Source: Cyanodermella asteris (lineage: Eukaryota; Ascomycota; Lecanoromycetes; Ostropales; Stictidaceae). Taken from it: a stretch of 64,000 nucleotides of DNA. Numbering within the stretch: the stretch's first letter is position 1; each line of letters opens with the position of its first letter. A program made the translations under genes and the position numbers. Where the stretch lies: positions 942,930 through 1,006,929 of the forward strand of contig UYJD01000014.1 of assembly GCA_900618795.1 (NCBI GenBank), read 5' to 3'. Under the pieces are notes generated by a model. The model was not told the DNA's origin. It saw only the letters and a program-made list of their open reading frames with translations, and did not search any database. This document shows, in pieces, positions 10,779 through 21,155 of the stretch.

Positions 10779-11543
10779 TCATAGTTTACTTCCATTCATG
10801 TCCTTTTGAATCTCAACCAACTCCTGTCGTAGTGCCTGACCATCGACAACCGCGCTCAGAGTCTCGTTGGCGCCCTCGAGATCCTGGACGACTGCTTCAA
10901 GCTGACGCACCAAGGCTTCCACCTCATCTCTCTGTTGCTCAATGCTCTCCGCCAGCCGGTCGTTCTCTGCACTGACACCTTCAATTTTGCCCTCGAGCTC
11001 TTTCGCGATAGGTTCCAGTTCCGGGGCAAGATGCGCCCCAAAGAGTGCCTCCGGAGGTAAGGTATGCGGTCTGTTCAAGCATCAGCAAAGCTCGAGGAGT
11101 GGAGTTCGTTTCCCCTCGTCTGCGAGCCACACTCACGGGATCGGTCTGTCTCCGCCTTCCTCTTCCCAGTTGGCCTTTCGCACCTTCGCGTCTTTGACCA
11201 GCCCTTCCAAGTCGTTCAGGCCTCTCACAACGTCCCTCTCGCCCACGATCCCGTCAAACTCGTTCCGCGCTTTCGTCTCGATCTTGCCCACGATCTGCTG
11301 CCATACGCTGCGCAAGACGTCGGGCCGCCGGGCCGCGGGCGTCGGGAAGCAGGCTGCAAAGTTATCGTAGTTGCACGTCTTGGTCGTGTGCGCTAACGCG
11401 CGATTGAAGACTTCGTTGAGCTGGGTTGCGAGGCGACCGGGCGCGGCGGGGGATGGTGAACGAGGTTGCGCGCCATTGTCGGCGGAGCCGCTAGGCCCAT
11501 CGGTACTCATGGCGGTTGTCGCGTCTGGATTGGCATTGTCCAT
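10779..11543 (-). CDS. nnf1: Kinetochore MIS12-complex subunit Nnf1 (PMF1-like)
   Basis: Two exons (11543-11137 and 11070-10779; intron 11071-11136 with GTGAGT donor and a TGAACAG acceptor) encode 232 residues. The segment GRLATQLNEVFNRALAHTTK through YDNFAACFPTPA, LRSVWQQIVGKIE and FDGIVGERDVVRGLNDLE matches the Nnf1 domain very well. The rest, after PPEALFGAHLAPEL, is a heptad-rich coiled coil (about residues 150-225), as expected for assembly with Mis12, Dsn1 and Nsl1. Nnf1 links centromeric chromatin to the Ndc80 complex and is essential in yeasts. The start is ATG 11543; the codon just upstream is GTG. The N-terminal 40 residues are disordered. Length is normal for fungi. Confidence 0.92.
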
Positions 11544-12045
11544 CACAAAGTGTCCAATAGCTGCGCTACCTATGGAGATGAGAAGGTTCGATTCAGTCGC
11601 GTTTCTGGTGGGAGAGCGAAAGTAAACATTGGCACTAGCCTCGGCATTTTAGTCGTCCCGCGGGAGGCCGCGATATGTTTGCAGTACTCTCCCAATCACC
11701 AGGACTTGTCTCCACAAAGGACCATCACGGCCATCTATGGAAGTGAATCAAGGCGAAGCATGCTCATCCACAGCACCCCTTGCAAAGTGACAGGATCATT
11801 CCTTCGTTTGACCATCCCGAGTTGCTACGACCTTTAGCCCCACGGCTGAGCCGCCATCGGTCCGATGAAATGCTAGTCTACAGCAGTAAACAGTTTGTAT
11901 GCTGACATTCGCGGCTACCCACATGACCTTTCATCTTCTTCGTTCGGCCTGATCTGCCCTAGGCTAGCATGTCTGTGCGGGTGTATACCATGGACATGCC
12001 AGACGCTGTGGGTTCACTGCCAATCGAGGTTCACTGTCAATCGAA
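11544..12045. other. Intergenic
   Basis: The nnf1 promoter lies at the left end of this spacer and the 5' flank of the F-box relic at the right. No further gene is seen. Confidence 0.5.
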
Positions 12046-12711
12046 ATGCCCCCAAGAAGCTCACAATGTCACTCGATCTTGACCATACCTGAGATTATTG
12101 AGGTCGTGCTAGCAAGACTACCGATGAGAGAACCTTTGAATGCCCAGAAAATGTGCGTAACATGGCCAAACATTATCACTACATCCCCTCTTCTATAGAA
12201 GCTGCTGTTCTTTAGCCCTTCGAAGCTTCCCAAAACGCCCTTGCTAGTGAACGAGCCCCCGCGTGGAATGAACCCTTTGTCGGAGGAGTTGTTCTTTCCA
12301 TGGTTCGGCCCACATCGAGAAGAACACGGAGAGAGCTATGCGGATCTTTCGAGGCTGCCATCTACCCTCAAAGTGTCAAAGGCGGCGATTTTCCGGCGCG
12401 AGGCAAGCTGGTGCGAGATGCTAACAGCGCAACCCCCTTACACGACCTTCGAATATGTCAGGTTACACGAAGACTTCTATATGAAGGTCTGGGTTGGATC
12501 CATCGGAGTACTGATGGTATTAGCATGGGTCTCGTCCATGATCAGGCCGAGGCCATGCCTAGAGATGGCTCCTCGTTCTATGCTCTCCACGGCGGAAGAT
12601 TTGGGTTTGATCATACTGCTGACTCCAATACAGTGCAGAGCGAGGCACTGGAAACATCGCCAGACTACTTGCGACCGCGCATTTTCGGTAGTCCGGACAG
12701 GCTCACGTTGA
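12046..12711 (+). pseudogene. Broken F-box protein gene
   Basis: From ATG 12046 the frame encodes IPEIIEVVLARLPMREPLNA, a clear F-box start of the kind common in Mycosphaerellales, then SPLL, an in-frame TAG at 12196-12198, and continues KLLFFSPSKLPKTPLLVNEP in the same frame. In related proteins this position is usually Gln, so CAG to TAG is the likely change. The frame stays open to 12711 (FFPWFGPH, then a region without clear motif). A second frame on the same strand is open to 12854, so a further shift late in the gene is possible. F-box proteins recruit substrates to SCF ubiquitin ligases. A stop suppressed or spliced out cannot be excluded, but there is no good intron around it. Confidence 0.65.
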
Positions 12712-13085
12712 TGAGGCGCCAATGGGGAGAAGTGGGCCATCGCGGTAAAAGATATCCTCAAGTCTTTTTCCGCCCTCATTCGCGAGATATTTGCATGAAA
12801 ATGACCCGTGTCAATGGAGATCTGGTAATGTTTGACCAATTTAGGAGACAGTGAATGGCGAAGTTATCACCCCAAGTCGCGAGTGTGGAGATTCCACCCT
12901 TATGGACTAGCTCACTTCATTGTTCACGCACCTCCCGTTCACACGCTTGGTGTGAAGCCTTTCCGCGTCACACCTTCGTCTGTGCACCCAACAGCATCGA
13001 TCCTTGGGCGCCCTGGATCTTCGCGTTTGATTTGACAACAATCCATTTGCAAATTTCTGTTGCCGAATCGGATCAAAGCTCTACC
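12712..13085. other. Intergenic
   Basis: The spacer between the F-box relic and the P450 gene. Open frames here lack motifs; the right half should contain the P450 promoter. Confidence 0.45.
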
Positions 13086-14809
13086 ATGGATGAGTTCATT
13101 GCAGATGCAAGCTCGGCTTGGTCAGGACCATTCACGTTCCGCTGCCTTGTCACTATTAGCATTTGCCTCGCTTTGCTTCCTATCCTAGCTCTGCAGCTAC
13201 CCAGACGCGCAGCTTTCCCGGCAAGCTTACCATGGGTTGGCATCGGCAATGGATGGTTCGCCACAACCCGAGCGTGTGTTCGAGACATTGTGTATGCATT
13301 CGAAAATGTCAAAGAGGGCTACGAAAAGGTAATCAAGTTCTTATGCCTGGTAAACCCAGCTGATCAAGACAGTATTCAAAGCACGGACGCCCGTTTGTGT
13401 TACCCTCGTCCACCCTGCACCCAGAAGTCATCCTGCCTCTTAACTCATTGAGCTGGTTGAGCCGGCAGCCGGAGAACGTCCTCAGCGCTCATTCTGTACA
13501 TGAAGAACGTATTCAAGTCCACCACTTCGTGCAGAGCAACAATGTACCCGACCATGACTTCATTGAGCTTCGAGATCTTACCCGTGCCCTCAACAAACTC
13601 ATACCGACCATGTGGGATGAGATCAGCACCACTCTTACCGATATTTGGGGCACGGATCATCAGGAATGGAAGCAAAGTAATGCCTTCAGCTGCGCGGCTG
13701 ACGCGATCATGAGAATCAACAGCCGCATTTTCGTTGGAGAAAAGATGGCACGCAACAAGGCATGGAGGGAGACCGTGAAAAGATATTGTGGCCAGCTAGG
13801 CTTCTGGGGCAACCTCTCGTTCCAGATGATGCCTAAATTTCTTCGACCTTTTCTGATGCCAATTCTGGCCATCCGTGCCAACATGTATCGGAGAAGCGCT
13901 GAGCGAATTTTAGGCCCTATCGTCAAAGACCGCTTGACTCATCGCTACGAAGAGACGCCGAATCCCGACTACGTTGACTGGATCATCAAATATGCCGATA
14001 AGGAACAAGACTGGAAACGCTTGGATCCAATTATCATCACCGGCCGCATTCTGATCGCAAACTTTGCAGCCTTTCATACATCCATCCTGTCAATGGTCAC
14101 TGCTTTCTACAATCTCCTTGCGATGCCTGGCTTCCATCAACATTATCAGGAGCTGCGAGATGAAATACGTGATGAATACATCTGCTGCAAGGGCCAGTGG
14201 ACAAAGGAGAGCCTGGCAAGATTGGTCAAGCTCGACAGCATGCTGCGTGAACCTATGCGCTTTGGTGTGCTCACCGTCCAATCTTCACGAGGTCTGCGCC
14301 GCGACATCGTTATAGAGGGTGGTATCACGCTACCCACTGGCGAGCATCTTTCGAAAGGAACAAGAATTGCGGTTCCCAGCTCTTCAATCATGCTGGACGA
14401 TGATGTCTACGCAGACGCGCACGTTTTCAAGCCCTTCCGTTTTGTCGAGCAGCAGAACGACCCAGCACGGAAGCTTCCAGATGAGAAGCAGGAGCATCTC
14501 CGCGTGATCGGCCTCAAACTCACGTCGCCCGGGCCTGAGCATCTCGGTTTCGGATATGGCAAGACCGCTTGGTAAGTCTCTTGCAGAGAAGTCATGCACT
14601 GGCGAGGTTGACACATGCTGATTTCCACTTTTAGTCCAGGCCGATTCTATGTTGCACAGGAGCTCAAGCTCTTCTTTGCTTGCGTTATACTGAACTACGA
14701 CATCGAGCCACTACCTGAGGTGCCACAAACCTGGCGTATGGGAGCTTTCAACATTCCGAACACGAAGGCTGAGATAAGTGTTCGTCGAGTCGATGTCTCA
14801 TCGGGCTAG
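13086..14809 (+). CDS. Cytochrome P450 monooxygenase (microsomal)
   Basis: Three exons, 13086-13328, 13373-14571 and 14635-14809, give 538 residues. The N-terminus has a membrane anchor (CLVTISICLALLPILALQLP, about residues 20-39). YSKHGRPFVLPSS follows the first splice. The I-helix region is FAAFHTSIL, the ExxR motif is EPMR within LDSMLREPMRFGV, the PERF-like element is FKPFRF, and the heme loop reads GFGYGKTACPGRF with Cys481. The last intron interrupts that Cys codon (TG|T), which supports the splice model. The family style is that of fungal P450s related to ent-kaurene oxidase-like enzymes acting on terpenoid or polyketide substrates; the substrate is unknown. All core motifs are intact, unlike the P450 relic at 34 kb. 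The first intron donor (GTAATC) is weak. Confidence 0.88.
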
Positions 14810-15120
14810 CTGAAGTTGCAGGGACTCGATGACTGATCATGGCCGTTGCGCCAGATAGTTAATGCACATGCGCATCTGCTTGTTGAAGATAGGTGAAGCT
14901 ATTAGCATTGGAATGCATCAGAAAGACCTACATCTTGCTACGTGCTTGACACAATGCAGTGGCCGCCGATGATGTCCGCAGACGACGCTTTTGCTTACTG
15001 TATATCGCACACAGAATGAGTGAACGACCTGGCAACATCATCGTAGCTGATGGCGGCTGACCGAGATTCTTGCGCCCAATATTTCTCCTTCGGTATGCGC
15101 CAATGTACTCGGATAATCGT
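14810..15120. other. Intergenic
   Basis: The 3' flank of the P450 gene and of the convergent EthD relic. Nothing else is recognised. Confidence 0.5.
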
Positions 15121-15676
15121 TCAGGCTTTCTTCTTTAGCGTGCCGTTTTCATACGCCTTCTTCCAGGCCTGGTGGGTTTTCGTCGACTGCTCGAGTTCAA
15201 GTACAAGGTTTCCACCATTGTCTTTAATCCACTCCCCATTAATGAATTATCGATGCGGTCTCCCTTTATTGTTCCCTAGGGCAACCAGACGGCAAGATCC
15301 CTTGTTCGGACCTGCGAAGTATCGACACTCGTCTGGGATGATTTCTCACTCAAAATAAGCAGCGCGCGTCGCTTTCTCCTGTTCCGTGCCCGGCACCTCA
15401 TCAGGAATGCAGATTTAACCCAATATTAAAATCTTCGATGTCGACGCCGGCGGGCAACTTCGATGGGTCAGCGATACGGGGATTCGGAATCTGGACGGAA
15501 TGTGTGATGCCGCAATCCATTGTCCTGAAGTGCGCGTGATCCAGCCAGCCAACATAAAAGTCTTCCTTCGAAAGGCCAGGATTCTTCTTGAGAAGAACGT
15601 GAGGGTGCCCAGCCGCAGCGCTACCGTTACCGCTACCTCCAACACCTTAGCTCTTGGCAAGGGTGCTTTCAGCCAT
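15121..15676 (-). pseudogene. Decayed EthD-domain gene
   Basis: Starting at ATG 15676 the frame reads MAESTLAKS, then TAA, then continues in the same frame to VLLKKNPGLSKEDFYVGWLD, which is the typical EthD start (LLKRKPGLS-EEF). It continues through THSVQIPNPRI and LPAGVDIEDFNIGLNL. A shift near 15420 moves to a second frame (PDEVPGTEQEKATRAAYFE, IIPDECRYFAGPNKG) with two more in-frame stops, ending FINGEWIKDNGG and a Lys-rich tail at 15121. EthD-like proteins occur in fungal aromatic polyketide clusters, for example as decarboxylases or anthrone-type oxidases. With one shift and three stops this is a relic. The family call rests on a short stretch and is moderately sure. Confidence 0.55.
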
Positions 15677-16894
15677 GATGTCAAAGCGATACAATAAGAC
15701 GTGAAGACGAACAGCTCCCTCAAGTGAGAATCGTCGGCATGAAAGCATCAAGCAAGTTGGCTCCAGCTTGGGTTGCAACCCTCGTTGTATCGCGCTCAGG
15801 GCCTGATTGCAGGTCAATAAGTTGAGGCCGACTCAGCCGCACTTGGAGTTGCAATGGCCTTCGGGCTCGAGAGGATGGGGCCTTCTGATTGACCATGTCG
15901 ATTAAGTTTTCAGAGAGGTGGCTGGCGAAAGTATCGCCTGCTGCCCACCGAGATCTTACCGTCCAATTTGAAAAAGAACGAGAACGGGAGGTTCACTACC
16001 ACAGCGGCAAAGACCCCGAAGCTGATGGTTGGCAGTTCGCAGTCGACACTAACTCGTCACGTCGGTTCATGGTCACACTACACCTAGGAAGTCTAGCGCA
16101 GCGTGAAGTCGTATATGAAGCGTGTACAACGAACGGGACGGAATTTGGGAGGCAGAGTGTCCTTCGGGCTCTGCCATGTCTATGTGGTCAATCAACCCTG
16201 TGCTAGCGATTCGCACACAGTCTGTCTTTAATGTCTCGACTGGGACTAAAATATGCAAAACTTTCTTTGGTCAGATTGTTATGATTGAGGACTTTTTGCC
16301 AGGGAAATCGGGGCTCAAACTTGATCGAAGGAATTCCCATAAGACCCTCCGACGCAACGCCACGCCTGTGAGGCGTATCTCACAGACGATAAGAATTTTT
16401 CCATAGCGCACTCAATGGTGGCGTTGTCCATCAATGTCACNNNNNNNNNNNNNNNNNNNNNNNNNNNNNNNNNNNNNNNNNNNNNNNNNNNNNNNNNNNN
16501 NNNNNNNNNNNNNNNNNNNNNNNNNNNNNNNNNNNNNNNNNNNNNNNNNNNNNNNNNNNNNNNNNNNNNNNNNNNNNNNNNNNNNNNNNNNNNNNNNNNN
16601 NNNNNNNNNNNNNNNNNNNNNNNNNNNNNNNNNNNAGCGATAGGCGTCTGGTACTGTTGGCATTCTTCGCAGCGCTACCATCTGCACACCGTATCGGATA
16701 TTTCGTGACTCGGGAACTCATCCGCCAGCCGTTTGCTGGCTGATCTGGGCTTCATTTGCGACCTCCTTTGACCGGCTCGTGAGCCTCTCCGATGCAACGC
16801 TCTTACTTACTGAATTGATTTCGCAAACTCATCTCTGCATTATTGGTCAAATGGGCCAACTTGGTCTTCTGAAGCCAGATACACCCCGGAGTGA
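15677..16894. other. Intergenic, contains the assembly gap
   Basis: A stretch of 1.2 kb with a 195-base gap inside. Short frames on either side of the gap have no motif. It may hold sequence lost in assembly, so absence of a gene cannot be claimed. Confidence 0.45.
16441..16635. other. Assembly gap (195 Ns)
   Basis: An unbroken run of N from 16441 to 16635, joining scaffolded contigs. Frames spanning it are artefacts. Gap size may be an estimate. Confidence 0.99.
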
Positions 16895-18740
16895 TCAGCG
16901 GAAGACTGGTCGGATCTTGCCGTTCTGTCTGTCCTGCAGACGTTGAGGCAAGCGACTCGAGTACCTGATCATGATTAGTGTGTTCCTCTTTCAAAACTGT
17001 CGAAGCTCTCACATATGTTCCGTCCACCCACACAGAAGCTTCCTCGTATCGGCAGGATCGATAATTTCCTGAATGTTGAAGTTTGCGGCCGTTCGGACCG
17101 GATTCTGAAGCCTTCGATAGTCCTCCATGAGCTCGTCGTGCAACTTTTGTCTGTTCTCTCCCGCTTCCTTTAGCTCTCGAGCATGACTGGCTACTCGATG
17201 TCAGTACGAGTGTATAGATTTTGTGGTTGTCACAAACCTTCCACGCCACCCTCGAGCGGTAGGCTTCCCGTTTCCATACTTGGCCAGCCAACTCGCATTT
17301 GCGGTTCCCGGCAATCAGCCTGGAGACCTCCTGCTACACCATAACACTTCCTCACAATGACACTGAATATGGGCATCGTGGTCTGATAGAAAGACTTGCC
17401 CAATTCAACTCCCCACTTCATGGTCGCATTGCGTTCAGCCGCAGTGCCGATAGCATAGCCAGGGCAGTCAATCAGCTGTACTACCGGTATGTTGAAGCTG
17501 TCGCACAAGTTCAGATGCCGGAGCATCTTTTGTGCGCCCTGAGCATCGGTCGCTCCACTTGCAACTTCGGGGTTATTCGCAATGATGCCCACAGGTCGAC
17601 CATCCAGTCTTGCAAGTCCAACAATTGCAGTCAGTCCCCATCCTGCACCAATCTGGAAGAACGAGCCTTCGTCAACCACCGCATCGACAATACGCAACAT
17701 TGCATATGCCCGCTGCCGTCTTCGCGGAACGACTGTTCGCAACGAGCTGACATCCCTATTGACCTCATCCTTACTGCGTATGACCGGTGGCAACTGGGTG
17801 TGTCCACAATCCGGAACAAAACCCAGGAACGTCCTGATCTGCTCAAAGCATCCCTTCTCATCCGGCGCGGCGTTGTCGACTGTCCCGTTCGTGCAGTGAA
17901 TCGCAGGCCCGCCGAGTTCACTCGCCGATAATCCCTCCTCGAACGTCGCCTTCGCGACTACCCACGGACCAGCATTGAACAGCGCGCCCACGTCCGCCGC
18001 CATGACCGAGAAATGGCAAGACGTCGACCCAGCCCGATTGCCGGTCCCAGAATCGCAGATGCGTTTGGGATACCCAAGTCGAGCTGCTGCGCAACCTGCT
18101 TGAAACCGGGCATGGGTGGTACATACGAGAAGCCATCCCGCTTGATCGTGGTCACGCTGCCTCCCCCAGAGCTGCCATCAACCAGCTTGATCACGGGAAT
18201 CCGTAGATCCACGGCGACTTGCTCGAGGAAGACGGTTTTTGCACCCGTCGCGCCATCCATGTGCCCGGCCCGAATGCTGAAATCGTCTGCCGTGAAGCAC
18301 ACTTTGCGTCCGTCGATCAGACCGAGTCCTTGGACGTTGTTACTCGGTACGAAGGACTCAATCTCGTCTTTGCCGGGCGAGATCTGTTTCCATTGCACGG
18401 TTCCAGACGCGCTACCGATCTCCCGGAAGGAGTCCGGGTCGAGGAGCTGCTCGATGCGTTCGCGGACCCATAGCTTGCCGGAGTTTTTCTGTTTGATGTA
18501 GCCTGAGCTGTTGGTCGGAGGCGTTTGGGCGATCTTCTGAAGCTGCTTGACTTGGCCAAGGACGTCGGACCAGTCGGCTGGGAGCTGACTCGAGGATGTT
18601 TTGCGACGTCGGCGGGTGCTGGTGTTGGCCGTGCTTGGTTCTGAAGAGGCTGTTCGGTCTGAATCCTTCAAATGCTGAGAAACTTGGTCGAGACGTTCTT
18701 TGGCCGACCCCTGCTTGCTCTTCGAGCCGCTGTCGGTCAT
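16895..18740 (-). CDS. Acyl-CoA carboxylase beta (carboxyltransferase) subunit, with an apparent frameshift
   Basis: A biotin-dependent carboxyltransferase that would move CO2 from carboxybiotin to an acyl-CoA. From ATG 18740 a Ser/Lys-rich leader of about 60 residues is followed by the N-domain (GLGLIDGRKVCFTADDFSIR, SSGGGS) and the C-domain (RAYAMLRIVDAVVDEGSFF, IANNPEVASGATDAQGAQ, CPGYAIGTAAE, RKCYGVAGGL). Introns at 17191-17237 and 16965-17012 restore a family-like end, EHMYSSRLPQRLQDRQ to GKIRPVFR. Between GPAIGLG and SCHFSVMAADVG (about 18025-18035) the frame changes with no possible intron, so about three codons plus one base seem to be missing. Either the copy is inactivated or the sequence has an error there. 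It is divergent from the alpha subunit gene. No mitochondrial presequence is evident. Confidence 0.8.
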
Positions 18741-19032
18741 TTTTGTCCAGAGTAGAGGAGACTCAATCTCATGACCGACATTGCCCAGCTCGACGGTTGA
18801 GATCGAAATGGGTTTGCATTCCGAATCTGGCGTCAGAGGGTTCTGAAGGTGCTTCACGCTGTGAGTTCGGCAATGCGGAGCTCAACCTCGGCACGTCATC
18901 CGGGAGCTCACATCTCCACATTCAACCTCCCATTGCATGGCAATTGTCCTGCGTAAAGGTGCCTATGAACATACGGTCTTCAGCATTTCGTGCACAACAA
19001 ACGCTGGGAACTTAATTAATCAAAAGGTCATC
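18741..19032. promoter_or_regulatory. Shared divergent promoter of the two carboxylase subunit genes
   Basis: The start codons of the beta and alpha genes lie 292 bp apart, head to head, so this segment must hold both promoters and would allow coordinated expression of the two subunits. No specific binding site is identified. An open frame upstream of the beta start reaches 18857, but it begins with GTG. Confidence 0.6.
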
Positions 19033-21155
19033 ATGAAGCGACTGCTTGTCGCCAATAGGTGGGTATCTTAATTTCCTCGAACCTGATGTTCATATTCGAG
19101 TTATAATCTAATATTCAAATTATGATTTCGACAATGTAGGCTTGGACAATACGAAACTGTATCCTCGGACTGACAGTGTATATTCTGCACAATCATATAC
19201 TGACGACTTTTCAGAGGCGAAATTGCGGTCCGCATCCTGTCCGCAGCTCGCGAACTCGACATCTGCGCCATCGCCATCTACGCTCCCAATGACGCCAGCC
19301 ACATCAAGCATGCCGACGAGGCCATCTCTCTTCCCAAAGCCGCCTCTTTCATGGACGTCAAACATCTCGTCTCGCTGTGCAAAAAGCACAAAATCGACGC
19401 CGTGCATCCCGGCTACGGCTTCCTTTCAGAATCGCCCGATTTCGCGACAGAGCTCGAAAAGGCCGGAGTCCAATTCATCGGACCCTCTGCTGAGCTCCTG
19501 GCTGCGACAGGCGACAAGTTGAGTGCTAGACAATTGGCCGAAGAAGCTGGGGTGCCCGTATTGCCGGCGCTCAGGGAGCCGACAAAGGAGGTAAGTGTCG
19601 TTCGGGAGTTTGCGGAGAAGGTCGGATGGCCAGTCATGTTGAAAGCGGTGGACGGCGGAGGAGGAAGGGGCATTCGACTGGTCAGGGAAGTGGGAGAGTT
19701 GGATGGTATGTTTCAGCGGGCGCAGGCGGAGAGCCCAAGTAAAAGTATCTTCGCGGAGAAGGCAATGGTAGATGGGTGTAGGCATATTGAAGTGCAGATC
19801 CTAGGAGATGGAGCGCATGTGAGACATTTCTGGGAGCGAGAGTGTAGCATTCAACGACGGTAAGACGTTTCATTTGTGGAAGGGAGGCGTGAAGAGCTAA
19901 CAACGGCAGGTATCAGAAAATAGTCGAGATAGCTCCATCCACCCTGCGTAACGGCAATGACGACGCCATCGTAGAAGGAGTCATCCAGTCTGCTTTGAAA
20001 ATCGCTAGCCATATTCGCTACCGGTCGCTTGGCACGTTTGAGTTCCTAGCGTCACCATCGACGCGAGAGTACTATTTCATGGAGATCAACCCGCGACTGC
20101 AAGTCGAACACACCGTGTCGGAATGCATTGCCAATATCGACTTGGTGCACTTGCAGCTGATGATTGCAGATGGAAAGAGTCTCAAGGACATTACCACCAT
20201 ACCCTCTCACCGGCAGCCAGCCCCGCCGAACACATCGATACAACTGCGAGTAACAGCAGAGGATCCTCGACGTGAGTTTGCGCTTTCGATCGGACGCATC
20301 AATGCTGTCGCCTTGCCAGGCGGCAATGGAACACGAATCGATACACACATTGAGCAGGGCAGCGTGGTATCAGCAGATTTCGATTCCCTCCTGGCAAAGG
20401 TGATTGTAACAGCCCCGAGCTATGACCTTGCCATTGGAAAGGGATTGCGAGCACTTGGGGACCTAACAATCGAAGGTATTACCACAAATTCAGACCTGCT
20501 GAAGGGTATATTGCTGTCCGAGACTTTCCAAAAGGCGCAATGCGATACACAGTGGCTGGAGAAGAATCTGCAAGCTGCAATTGAATCGGGGACGAAATAT
20601 CAAAGAAGTCAGAAACGACCATCTGCTTTGAGCCAGTCAAAAGCACAGTCATCGGTTCCGAAGGCTTCAGGAGGGCTGTCAGTGAAGAAAGGCGACAGCT
20701 GGAACGTCTCGATATCCGGTGCTGATGACAAGGCGACTTTCGAGCAGACCATCCAGGTCTCCAAGCTCATGCGTAACGATCTGCCGCATAGCTTCGCGGC
20801 GCAGGTCTCTGGCAGAGATGGGACTGCCTTCACGGTACGTCTATCACAAGCAGATCAATCGCTCGTCGGCGGCGAGGGTACAGCCAACAAGCGGAAGGGC
20901 GACTTCAAAAACCCGGCCCATCTTGTGTGTCCTTTGTCCGGACAGCTTGTTGAAATGTTGGTTGACGAGGGGGATGAGGTGAAGGAATCTGACGCCGTCG
21001 CAATAATTCGGCAGATGAAGATGGAGCTGGAAGTTCGAGCGCACAGAAAAGGTGTTGTGCAAGGAATTTGGGATGTGGATGATGGCGACAACGTCGAATC
21101 AGGGATGCTCGTGTGTGAGATTGCCGAGGATTCGCGGCCGCGAGAGAAGTTGTGA
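19033..21155 (+). CDS. Acyl-CoA carboxylase alpha subunit (biotin carboxylase plus biotin carrier)
   Basis: Three exons, 19033-19058, 19215-19859 and 19910-21155, encode 638 residues. The tiny first exon gives MKRLLVANR, joined by a 156-nt intron to GEIAVRIL, the universal biotin carboxylase start. The ATP-grasp domain shows GYGFLSESPDFA, VMLKAVDGGGGRGIRLV, HIEVQILGDG, the metal-binding EINPRLQVEHTVSE and a C-terminal carboxylase domain. A linker of about 150 residues leads to the biotinyl domain with RQMKMELEV; Lys594 is the biotin site. It lacks a long mitochondrial presequence, unlike typical methylcrotonyl- or pyruvate-carboxylase subunits, so a cytosolic enzyme is possible. The divergent beta gene is its natural partner. 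The acyl-CoA substrate (acetyl, propionyl, methylcrotonyl or other) cannot be told. Confidence 0.9.

Noticed and set aside
16412-16721. Frames crossing the N run
   Set aside because: They consist mostly of unknown bases and carry no information.
17299-17931. Long plus-strand frame of 210 codons
   Set aside because: It is the shadow of the carboxyltransferase gene on the other strand.
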